Assembly: GCA_964516325.1 (NCBI GenBank)
Contig: CAZFAP010000209.1
Span: 1-7,323 of the forward strand
From: CAZFAP01 sp964516325
GTDB lineage: Bacteria > Auribacterota > JABMQX01
Direction of reading: 5' to 3'
Length of the DNA stretch: 7,323 bases
Shown: positions 1 to 5,786 of the stretch, in pieces
Layout: every line of letters begins with the position of its first letter
How positions within the stretch are numbered: position 1 is the stretch's first letter
Notes under the pieces: generated by a model
Database searches by the model: none
Told to the model about the DNA's origin: nothing
The model's input: the letters and a program-made list of their open reading frames with translations, nothing else
Made by a program: the position numbers and the translations under genes

Positions 1-3
1 ATA

Positions 4-25
4 CGAAGCACTATATCATGCTTCG
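4..25. repeat. 7-bp inverted repeat over the leftward -10 box
   Basis: CGAAGCA (4-10) and TGCTTCG (19-25) are perfect inverted arms around an 8-base centre. The palindrome covers the -10 box and part of the spacer of the candidate leftward promoter, where a repressor operator is often found. It could instead be a hairpin near the 5' end of the transcript. An intrinsic terminator is less likely: on the plus strand the stem is followed by A residues, and on the minus strand the T-rich tract precedes it. Confidence 0.5.
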
Positions 26-37
26 GAAAAAAGTCAA
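10..37 (-). promoter_or_regulatory. Candidate leftward sigma70-type promoter
   Basis: Read on the minus strand, a TTGACT -35 box (37 down to 32) is followed by a 16-base spacer and a TATAGT -10 box (15 down to 10). The spacer ends in TGA, so an extended -10 motif is present. Transcription would leave the window on the left, so its target gene cannot be seen. Box matches are read directly; promoter function is inferred. Confidence 0.45.
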
Positions 38-53
38 GAAAAAAAGTCAAGAA
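28..53. repeat. Perfect 13-bp tandem duplication
   Basis: The 13-base unit AAAAAGTCAAGAA occurs twice without a gap (28-40 and 41-53). On the minus strand each copy carries a TTGACT hexamer, so the duplication doubles the potential -35 element of the leftward promoter. It may be a slippage product or a paired protein-binding site. Confidence 0.7.
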
Positions 54-113
54 ATGCCGAAAATCTTGTCCCCCGCCCGAGACTGAGGCATTACATCGCT
101 GGCCCAAAAATGC

Positions 114-142
114 TTGACAAGGCTCCGGTGTCATGCCACAGT
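114..142 (+). promoter_or_regulatory. Candidate rightward promoter for the membrane protein-nuclease pair
   Basis: A perfect TTGACA (114-119) is followed by 17 bases and CACAGT (137-142), which matches only three of six -10 consensus positions. A TG sits one base upstream of the -10 box (134-135), giving an extended -10 that could compensate. Initiation near 150 would leave a leader of about 150 bases before the start at 304. I see no riboswitch or clear hairpin in that leader. The function is inferred from position and spacing. Confidence 0.4.
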
Positions 143-290
143 AGCATCGACGGGTGGATTTTTCGCCTAATTCACGTGGGTTCAGTCAACAATGAGGGGA
201 CAGTCACGGGTGCCTCCAACCTCCCGGTTGTTAGCCTATGCCGACCGTCCTCCTATTCCAACTACTTTCCTCCCTCCAAACCTTCTTCAT

Positions 291-298
291 GAAAGGAG
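291..298 (+). promoter_or_regulatory. Ribosome binding site fixing the start at 304
   Basis: GAAAGGAG ends 5 bases before the ATG at 304. This favours that start over the in-frame ATGs at 238 and 289, since 238 has no purine-rich site and 289 overlaps this one. Confidence 0.75.
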
Positions 299-303
299 AA
301 AAA

Positions 304-687
304 ATGGACCCCAATCTCTTCACCCTCGATTGGGAACGGCTATTTGAGGTTCTGATCGGCATCGTCGTTCTCGCTTTTATGCTGGAGCGCGCACTGGCAC
401 CGTTGTTCGAGAGCCGTTTCTTCATAAAGCGCTTTGACAAGAAGAGTCTGAAAGAGCCGATAGCCTTTCTCATTGGAGCCATCGTCTGCCGCATTTGGGA
501 TTTCGATGCCCTTAGCATGATTTTTCTCAAGGGAAAGACGACCCTTTTCGGCGCAGTCGTTACAGGAGCCATCGTTGCCGGAGGCAGCAAGGCTTCCCTC
601 AAGCTCTTCCACGACATCTTCAATGTCATGAGTCAAGCCAAAAGGGACGAACTGAAAGCGAAGGAGAAAGGAGGCGAGCCAAAATGA
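304..687 (+). CDS. Small three-helix membrane protein, possibly holin-like
   Basis: This 127-residue protein is of unknown function. Hydrophobic segments lie at about residues 13-35, 51-67 and 79-95, and I read them as three transmembrane helices. The last ends in a small-residue run (AVVTGAIVAGGS). The C-terminus (111-127) is strongly charged and Lys/Glu-rich, so probably cytoplasmic or peripheral. Small size, few helices, a Gly/Ala-rich helix and a charged tail are features shared with phage and bacterial holins, but no family motif proves this. The stop overlaps the start of the secreted nuclease gene (ATGA at 684-687), so the two are very likely co-transcribed and translationally coupled. 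A role in export, release or immunity for that nuclease is inferred from context only. The GAAAGGAG site upstream decides the start. Confidence 0.75.
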   Translation: MDPNLFTLDWERLFEVLIGIVVLAFMLERALAPLFESRFFIKRFDKKSLKEPIAFLIGAIVCRIWDFDALSMIFLKGKTTLFGAVVTGAIVAGGSKASLKLFHDIFNVMSQAKRDELKAKEKGGEPK

Positions 688-1742
688 AGAGATTTCTTGG
701 TCTAAATTGCGTAATCCTTTTCGCGTGCTTGCTCATCTCGACCGCCTACGGCGACTATTTGGAAGCCCGCCGCTCCACAGACATAAAGGCTGAGCCGGAC
801 CGCGACGCGAAAGCCATCGAAAACGTCGAGCCTGGGGCGCGCTTGAAGCTCCTCGACGAAGGCCGCCAGACCAACGGCTACTATTGCGTGCAGCCAATTT
901 CTTCCGATGAGCCCGGCTGGATATACCGGACTTTCGTGAGGCGCCACCACGGGGAAATTGCTGAACAACCACCCAAAGGAGGAACCGGTGACCCCTTCGC
1001 CGACCCGACTCTCAAACTCACCGCAAAAGAACGCCGTTATGCACTCCGCCACCTGCGCCTCGGAAAGCCCCAGGCCGTGTACGAGCGCGTCCGCGAGGGA
1101 TATGTCCTTGCTCAGGACGCAAGGCTCAAGATCCCCCTTTGGGTTCAGTACGAACTGACCAAGGACGACCTCCGCGGCAAGGAGAGCAGGACCGAGAACT
1201 TTCGGCCGGACACCTCAGTCCCATCAGGTTCGAGGGCCGAGTTAGCCGACTACAGGGATAGCGGCTTTGATCGCGGACACATGGCCCCTGCCGCAGACAT
1301 GAAACGAAAGGACAACACCATGTCCGATAGCTTCCTCCTTTCAAACATGTGCCCGCAGGTCGGAATAGGCTTTAACCGCGACATTTGGCAAGAGTTGGAG
1401 GCCGCCGTCAGAGGCTGGGTCGAACAGCGTGGCGCACTAACCGTGATCACCGGCCCCATCTTCGCCGTAGATAGCAACGCTGTCACCTACAAGGTCATCG
1501 GACAGAATCACGTGGCAGTCCCAACCCACTTCTACAAAATCATCGTGGACGCAAGCAACTCCAAGAAAGTCGAGGCCCTCGCTTTCATTATGCCCAACGA
1601 GGACCTTTCCGGCCACCAGTACACCGAGTACCTTTGCGCCATAGATGAAATCGAAAAAGCCACTGGCCTCGACTTCCTCTCGGCCCTCCCAGCAGCCGTG
1701 GAGGACGCCGTTGAATCCCATAAGTCAACACAAGTCTGGTGA
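684..1742 (+). CDS. Exported SH3b-domain DNA/RNA non-specific endonuclease (NUC1 family)
   Basis: This 352-residue protein is a predicted sugar-non-specific nuclease that cuts DNA and RNA outside the cytoplasm. A Sec signal peptide spans residues 1-23 (basic MKR, hydrophobic core, likely cleavage after AYG). Residues 24-88 resemble a bacterial SH3 (SH3b) domain, often used to bind cell wall or other surfaces. A low-complexity linker leads to the nuclease domain at about 128-335. The family signature DRGHMAPAAD is at 196-205, with His199 the expected general base. Asn231, in the NRDIW segment, is the expected Mg-ligand Asn, and Glu237 fits the conserved acidic residue of Serratia nuclease. VITGPIF (254-260) and VPTHFYKI (279-286) are further family segments. 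All key residues are present, so it should be active. AAAGGAGG (667-674) lies 9 bases before the ATG. The gene overlaps the membrane protein gene by 4 bases. No convincing terminator follows. Confidence 0.93.
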   Translation: MKRFLGLNCVILFACLLISTAYGDYLEARRSTDIKAEPDRDAKAIENVEPGARLKLLDEGRQTNGYYCVQPISSDEPGWIYRTFVRRHHGEIAEQPPKGGTGDPFADPTLKLTAKERRYALRHLRLGKPQAVYERVREGYVLAQDARLKIPLWVQYELTKDDLRGKESRTENFRPDTSVPSGSRAELADYRDSGFDRGHMAPAADMKRKDNTMSDSFLLSNMCPQVGIGFNRDIWQELEAAVRGWVEQRGALTVITGPIFAVDSNAVTYKVIGQNHVAVPTHFYKIIVDASNSKKVEALAFIMPNEDLSGHQYTEYLCAIDEIEKATGLDFLSALPAAVEDAVESHKSTQVW

Positions 1743-1826
1743 AAACCCAGTGGAAGCAGAACGGGGGAGAAGGCTCCTTCCCTGAGATATGCGTCAGTCA
1801 ATATCCGTTGCACAGGCAGGTCCGCC

Positions 1827-2736
1827 ATGGTTATCCGGGTCATAGATTCCGCGAGTCGCCGGCCGCTTGCGGGAGCACGAGTCACGCTGCGCTTCGCAGG
1901 TGCGACTGAGTCCACAGTCGAGACAGATGAAAATGGAGCGGCATGCCCGACGATTCCCGCAGAACCGGGACCCACTCTTTTCCTCGTCGAGCGGCGAGGT
2001 TACCAGCGCGAACAGAAGCCCGCGACGGTCGAGGAGTTGGCAGGAGGCCTGTCCGTCGAAATGATCCGCACCAACGGCTGGTACTTTGTCCAAAGATTTC
2101 TGGAGTGGCCCGCAGACCTCCTCCGACTCCTACCTGTTGTCGGGAGATCCTTGGAGGCTCTGCGCACCCTCAGCCGACCGGCGGCCTGGGTCGCCCATCA
2201 ACGGCGGCCAGCTCGCATTGGCGCGTCAGGCCTGGCCCTAATCGGCTTGTGAGCCGTGCATGACTTTAGCATCGTCCTTTGGGCGAAATACTACCACAAC
2301 GCCGCCGATGCGGTATGGTTTCCGAGTTTATGGGATGGCCGAACTACGCTATGCGCCCATTACGACGAAGGCCGGAACAAAAGGCTTGGACCTGGAAGAG
2401 TCACCGTACGTCGAACGGTTGTCATCAATAAGGGAGCGTGCCTCACGATCCGCCCGAACACAACCCTGCGCTTCCGTGGATTGTTGGGCCTGGATGTCCA
2501 CGGTGAAATCCGTGCTGAGGGGGGCCAAGACAAAGCCAATTGTCTTTACCCCCCCCCCAACTCAGAGGCCAAAAACAGGGTGGGCAGGGATCTACGTTCG
2601 CGAGGGGACGGTGGCATGCCTTACCTTCTGCCGCCTCGAGGACGGATGGGACTCCGCGACGGGCATGCCGGCGGGGTATCCTTGGCTGGAGGTACGGTCG
2701 CCGCAGGAGGTGACCAACCATCGCGCAGCAGAGTAA
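1827..2736 (+). pseudogene. Broken gene: carboxypeptidase-regulatory-like domain plus beta-helix remnant
   Basis: Coding signal runs through this stretch but is interrupted. The first part (1827 to about 2064) reads as a beta-sandwich of the carboxypeptidase-regulatory/peptidase-associated type: VIRVIDSASRRPLAGARVTL opening, TDENGAA turn, then a RRGYQ segment. The same frame reaches a TGA at 2250-2252 and continues open beyond it. From about 2397 it shows a classic right-handed beta-helix entry: TVVINKGACLTIRPNTTLRF, then GLDVHGEIRAEGG. At about 2532-2535 the sense moves to the +1 frame, which continues the pattern as KPIVFTPPP, GWAGIYV and CRLEDG before a stop at 2734-2736. One extra base at 2532-2535 would restore QDKPIVFTP. 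Such proteins are usually exported and bind or process surface polysaccharides, but no signal peptide is seen here. It may be a decayed gene or a sequencing/assembly error; a run of ten C residues at 2549-2558 is nearby. The limits are approximate. Confidence 0.55.
2705..2710 (+). promoter_or_regulatory. Perfect AGGAGG site facing an ATC codon
   Basis: AGGAGG at 2705-2710 is followed 9 bases later by ATC (2720-2722), the first plausible codon of the antitoxin-like frame. No ATG, GTG or TTG of that frame lies between its upstream TGA (2711-2713) and the ATG at 2756. The site therefore suggests either a rare ATC start or a mutated ATG. Confidence 0.5.
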
Positions 2737-2875
2737 GCGGTTTGATGCCGTCGAGATGATGAGGGAAATACGCGATAAGCTCAGTGAGAGGTTCAAGGGG
2801 CTGAGCGTCGAGGAGCAGAGGTACATCCGCGAGCGCGTCGGCTCGAAGGTACGCCGTCGGAAGGCGACGCTTTGA
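2720..2875 (+). CDS. Short antitoxin-like protein with an apparent ATC start
   Basis: From the ATC this is 51 residues; from the first ATG (2756) it is 39. The reading KRFDAVEMMREIRDKLSERF followed by LSVEEQRYIRERV resembles a widespread class of short helical proteins with a FDAVxMMRxIRD core and an EEQxxYIRER tail. To my recollection these often sit next to small toxin genes, which is why I call it antitoxin-like; the link is weak and no accepted name comes to mind. The C-terminus is basic (KVRRRK). The strong AGGAGG at 2705-2710 fits the ATC start, and the core motif begins before the first ATG, so the 39-residue version would lose it. The frame overlaps the end of the beta-helix remnant. 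It may be functional, translated from a rare start, or an antitoxin remnant. Confidence 0.55.
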   Translation: MAQQSKRFDAVEMMREIRDKLSERFKGLSVEEQRYIRERVGSKVRRRKATL

Positions 2876-3039
2876 GAAGACCACATATTGTCTGGCGCGC
2901 CTATGAAGCTGCGGCATCTATCCTCCCGCGGTGCGCGCGCCTGGTGCCGGGCTCTGGTGTTCTGCTTCAGACGGAATTGGACATTTCGGAGTTGGCTGTT
3001 AGCATAGGGCCAGAAAGGAGGGATGTCATGGTACGGTGA
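2872..3039 (+). CDS. Doubtful 55-residue ORF overlapping the antitoxin-like gene
   Basis: A TTG at 2872-2874 overlaps the stop of the preceding small gene (TTGA at 2872-2875), and the frame stays open to a TGA at 3037-3039. The product would begin LRRPHIVWRAYEAA. It has no motif I recognise and does not look like a PIN, RelE or HEPN toxin. The only support is the coupled-looking start and its position where a partner gene would be expected. It may be chance or the remains of a longer gene. Confidence 0.2.
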   Translation: MRRPHIVWRAYEAAASILPRCARLVPGSGVLLQTELDISELAVSIGPERRDVMVR

Positions 3040-3130
3040 GGAAAGAGGATTCCCGGATTCAGCCCGGATAACAGAAGGACCGCTATTGCTGGTCGAAGGG
3101 ACTCTGCCTGCGTAGTGGCGTGCATTGCGG
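3040..3130. other. Junction between convergent gene sets, nothing recognised
   Basis: This stretch separates the right-facing genes from the end of the left-facing operon. I find no gene in it and no hairpin followed by a T-tract for either direction. CCCGGAT occurs twice in close succession around 3054-3070, without obvious meaning. Transcription from either side may therefore read through or end by another mechanism. Confidence 0.4.
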
Positions 3131-4000
3131 CTAACCGAGTCCAAGCCCCCGATATGGGAATGCTTCACCCTCGAGGTAAACGGTGTTCCCCTCGATCTCC
3201 ACTTTTCCGAGAGACGCCAGCTCAAGCGTTTTCAGGAAAGCTGGCCCATCGCCCTCCCATTTCATTTTTTCCTGGAGTTCGTCTGCGTATTTCCTGATGG
3301 CCCGAAAATCCCGCTGCCCGATTTTCCTATCAACCCATTTCCTTGGAACCGGAAACTTTTTGGACTGGACGATAATAGGCCCTTCATCGAACTCTTTTCG
3401 GGCGATGTGGACGCTCGAGCGGGTGTAGTGTTCCGCCGAAACGACGGCGTCGTAAACGGCGTCCTCGCCCTTGTATCTTCTCTCCAGATTGTTTTCGGCG
3501 GTGAGAATGGCGACTTGCTCCGGCCGGAGGTTGCCCGCGTACAGCCTTCGCACGCCGAACTCGGCGCCCTGCTTGGAAGCCAGAATCGCGAGGTCAGCGG
3601 GATGAACGTTGAGTATCCTGTCCGCGTACTCCGTCAGGAGAGGCTCCACGACGATCGAGCCGGGGCCGGTGAAGCCCGAAAGGCATACGAGGTCCGGCTT
3701 ATAGGGCTGGAGGTCTTCTAAGACCGCCTCGTAATATGCGGCACGCTGCTGGAGGTCTTTCGGGTCAATCCCCTTTTCGCGGCAGAATTTGATGAACTCT
3801 TTTCGCAGAACGGGAATGCCCACGTTCTTGGCGATTTCTATTCCCGCGCATTCGGCTTTGTTTGTGAACCCGACGACAATCTCATAGAGGGATTCGTGGT
3901 TCGGGTCTTTGAGCATCGCCTGCATCGAGCTTGCCCCGCCCGAAAAAAAGACGGCGACTCGCATCCTTTGACCTTGCTTTTTCTGATATATGTGCCTCAT
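3131..4000 (-). CDS. PurN-like formyltransferase family protein with an insertion
   Basis: This 289-residue protein belongs to the formyl-THF-dependent formyltransferase fold (glycinamide ribonucleotide transformylase type), probably cytoplasmic. The N-terminal Rossmann part starts RVAVFFSGGASSMQAML (14-30), matching the phosphate-binding SGGGSN loop of PurN. NVHPAD (131-136) supplies the catalytic Asn131 and His133, and FDEGPII (204-210) supplies Asp205. In E. coli PurN the Asn-to-Asp distance is 38 residues (N106 to D144); here it is 74. About 36 residues are thus inserted after NVHPADL, before a RYKGEDAV segment that matches the usual YKG region. The C-terminal 75 residues also exceed PurN. 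The start at 4000 is set by AGGAGG (4011-4006), 5 bases upstream. It is last of four genes, 64 bases after the CocE-like gene. Purine synthesis is unlikely in this context; formylation or deformylation of another amine is my inference. Confidence 0.8.
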   Translation of the reverse strand: MRHIYQKKQGQRMRVAVFFSGGASSMQAMLKDPNHESLYEIVVGFTNKAECAGIEIAKNVGIPVLRKEFIKFCREKGIDPKDLQQRAAYYEAVLEDLQPYKPDLVCLSGFTGPGSIVVEPLLTEYADRILNVHPADLAILASKQGAEFGVRRLYAGNLRPEQVAILTAENNLERRYKGEDAVYDAVVSAEHYTRSSVHIARKEFDEGPIIVQSKKFPVPRKWVDRKIGQRDFRAIRKYADELQEKMKWEGDGPAFLKTLELASLGKVEIEGNTVYLEGEAFPYRGLGLG

Positions 4001-4005
4001 TGACC

Positions 4006-4011
4006 CCTCCT
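4006..4011 (-). promoter_or_regulatory. Ribosome binding site fixing the formyltransferase start
   Basis: On the minus strand AGGAGG (4011 to 4006) precedes the ATG at 4000 by 5 bases. An upstream in-frame start at 4051 lacks such a site and would add residues unlike the family. Confidence 0.75.
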
Positions 4012-4064
4012 GGGCGACTTTGCAACGGGTTGATTTCCGCGGCGACAGCAATTACGTCAAGCAA

Positions 4065-5696
4065 TCATCTCGCAACTACCGGGACCGGCAGCAAAATGTG
4101 CGAAGGATGCGTCGAATCCAAGTATATCGTATTTGTCGCTGCAACGCTCTGCGTGTTGCGGCCGGAGTGCTCACCTGTGTTTGGATTCGGCTCAAAGCGC
4201 GGTGAATTGCTCGAAGATAGCGCGACGCGGATGCGATGCCCGCGATTGAAGATAATGCTTGTGGACCACAAGTCAATCTCGAACTTATAGACTTCGCCCT
4301 GCGTCATCAACTCGCTTTTCACAAATCCGTTTTTGTATCTCGCGCGGATGATTCCATCGAGCACGAGCATGCTTCGCCCGTCGGGATAGACATCGCTGAG
4401 TTTGGCGGTAAAGTCGGTATCCGGAGCGGAAGAGCAAGCCCACAGGATTGCCTTGACCTGCCCCGTTACCTCGATTGGCTTCTCCAGCGGCTCCGTCGTG
4501 AAGAGGAGGACATCGCGGCGATTCTCGATCTTCCGCTGGTCTTTCGGTCCTAATGGAAGCAGGAGGTTCGCTCCCCCGAGTGTCGGCACGGGATTCTTCG
4601 GATCGTACGCGTAGGAGCGAGACGCTTCCTTCAGCCTCGGAGGTTCCTTGATCAGGGTCCCGTCGCTGTGAAAGTAGAAAGGCGTTATTTTCGCCGGAAC
4701 TGGCCAGGTCTCCGCGGTTCGCCACTCGTTCCCCGGCGCCTTCGGGTCGGTCGGATCGCCCATGACGTAGTAGTGAACCGTCGGGATATTCTCGGCGCCC
4801 TTGCCGTCGTTCTTCAGCCAGACATCGAACCATCTCCACATATCCGCCTGGGCGGGCGTTTTCTCGTCGGGGTACTTCAGGTCAGTGAATGTGCCGTGCG
4901 CCCAGGCGCCCATGACGAGCTTGCACTTCCCTTTGGCTGCCTTGTCACCGTTGTTCTGGATTGTGACGAAGCTGTTGATCGTTCCCTGGCAAAAGATGTC
5001 GTACCAGCCTCCCACGAACATGGCGGGCACGTTCACCCGCAACGCTACGCGCTCCGCGTCGAATTGCCGCCAGTATGCGTCGTATTCGGGGTGCGAGCGG
5101 ATCAGTTTCAGGTTCTCCGGGCTGAGCTGGTTCATCTTGAGCCATCCCTCGACCATGTTTTGCAGGAAAGCTCCGCCCTGATACATGGCTTGATGGTACA
5201 GGCTCGAGCACGCGACGTGCACCCATTGGGAGACCAGATGCGGCGGGCGGCTCGGCGACAACATGTTCTGGACAATGCCGCCGGCGCTGCTCCCGAAGGT
5301 GCCGATTTTCCCATTGCTCCATTTCTGTCTGGCAATCCACTCGACGGTGTCGTATCCGTCCTGATGCTCTCCCCAACCGCTGTGGCTGAAGACAGGATAA
5401 TCGTCGCCTTCGGACTTGAACCGCCCGCGGATGTCCTGCGCGACAAAGGCATAACCTCTTCTCCTGGCATCCAGAGAGAGGAGGCCGAAGTTATCCTTGT
5501 TGTAAGGCGTTTGGCTGAGCAGGACGGGCCACGGGCCTTCGCCCTCCGGCAGATAGACATCGGTCGCCAGCTTCACGCCGTCCCGCATGGCGACCATCTC
5601 GCTGAGTTTCGCCGACTGTGCGGCACACACGACCGACATCAGCGTCGCGGCCGCGACAATCAGCGCGAGACGCCTAACAATTCCATTGATCCTCAT
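4065..5696 (-). CDS. Exported CocE/NonD family serine hydrolase (X-Pro dipeptidyl-peptidase S15-like)
   Basis: This 543-residue enzyme should hydrolyse acyl esters or peptide/amide bonds outside the cytoplasm. A Sec signal peptide spans about 1-25 (basic start, Ala/Leu core, VCA cleavage region). The alpha/beta-hydrolase domain holds QTPYNKD (62-68), whose Tyr65 fits the oxyanion-hole Tyr of cocaine esterase. It also holds the nucleophile motif GSSAGG (135-140, Ser137), GWYDIF (Asp233) and GAWAHG (His267). The usual family nucleophile motif is GxSYxG; here Ala replaces the Tyr after the serine. From about 330 a beta-rich C-terminal jelly-roll of the PepX_C type follows (PIEVTGQV, then FNRGHRIR near 483-490). 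Length and domain order are normal for CocE/NonD proteins. The ATG at 5696 is chosen because GGAGG (5706-5702) lies 5 bases upstream and the signal peptide begins there; the longer frame from 5777 would bury it. Substrate unknown. Confidence 0.92.
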   Translation of the reverse strand: MRINGIVRRLALIVAAATLMSVVCAAQSAKLSEMVAMRDGVKLATDVYLPEGEGPWPVLLSQTPYNKDNFGLLSLDARRRGYAFVAQDIRGRFKSEGDDYPVFSHSGWGEHQDGYDTVEWIARQKWSNGKIGTFGSSAGGIVQNMLSPSRPPHLVSQWVHVACSSLYHQAMYQGGAFLQNMVEGWLKMNQLSPENLKLIRSHPEYDAYWRQFDAERVALRVNVPAMFVGGWYDIFCQGTINSFVTIQNNGDKAAKGKCKLVMGAWAHGTFTDLKYPDEKTPAQADMWRWFDVWLKNDGKGAENIPTVHYYVMGDPTDPKAPGNEWRTAETWPVPAKITPFYFHSDGTLIKEPPRLKEASRSYAYDPKNPVPTLGGANLLLPLGPKDQRKIENRRDVLLFTTEPLEKPIEVTGQVKAILWACSSAPDTDFTAKLSDVYPDGRSMLVLDGIIRARYKNGFVKSELMTQGEVYKFEIDLWSTSIIFNRGHRIRVALSSSNSPRFEPNPNTGEHSGRNTQSVAATNTIYLDSTHPSHILLPVPVVAR

Positions 5697-5786
5697 AGCG
5701 CCCTCCGGTTTCGGTGGTTCGACCTCAAGCGTGGCGATCCTCCGATGAGACATCCCAATGATGCCAGCGCTCCTCATCGCCTCAAA

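Noticed and set aside
1..60. Insertion sequence end or phage attachment site
   Set aside because: The short palindrome and tandem duplication have no partner copy in the window and no transposase or integrase is present.
231..636. Minus-strand frames opposite the small membrane protein
   Set aside because: The plus strand has a strong ribosome site, membrane helices and a coupled downstream gene; the opposite frames show none of these.
1760..1785. Terminator after the nuclease gene
   Set aside because: GAAGG-CT-CCTTC can pair, but the loop is too small, the stem is short and no T-tract follows.
1943..2263. Alternative frame across the beta-sandwich remnant
   Set aside because: The product is Arg/Pro-rich without a motif, whereas the other frame gives a convincing regulatory-like domain.
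3023..3039. AAAGGAGG followed by ATG GTA CGG TGA
   Set aside because: The ribosome-like site leads only to a three-codon frame; the alternative ATG at 3023 abuts the site and gives about 30 residues without any recognisable feature.
2443..3225. Minus-strand open frame of 260 codons
   Set aside because: The product is Ser/Arg-rich with no domain, and it is antisense to better-supported coding signals (beta-helix remnant, antitoxin-like gene).
4012..4064. Internal promoter (minus-strand TTGACG) before the formyltransferase
   Set aside because: No acceptable -10 box stands at the right spacing, and the short gap fits read-through from upstream genes.
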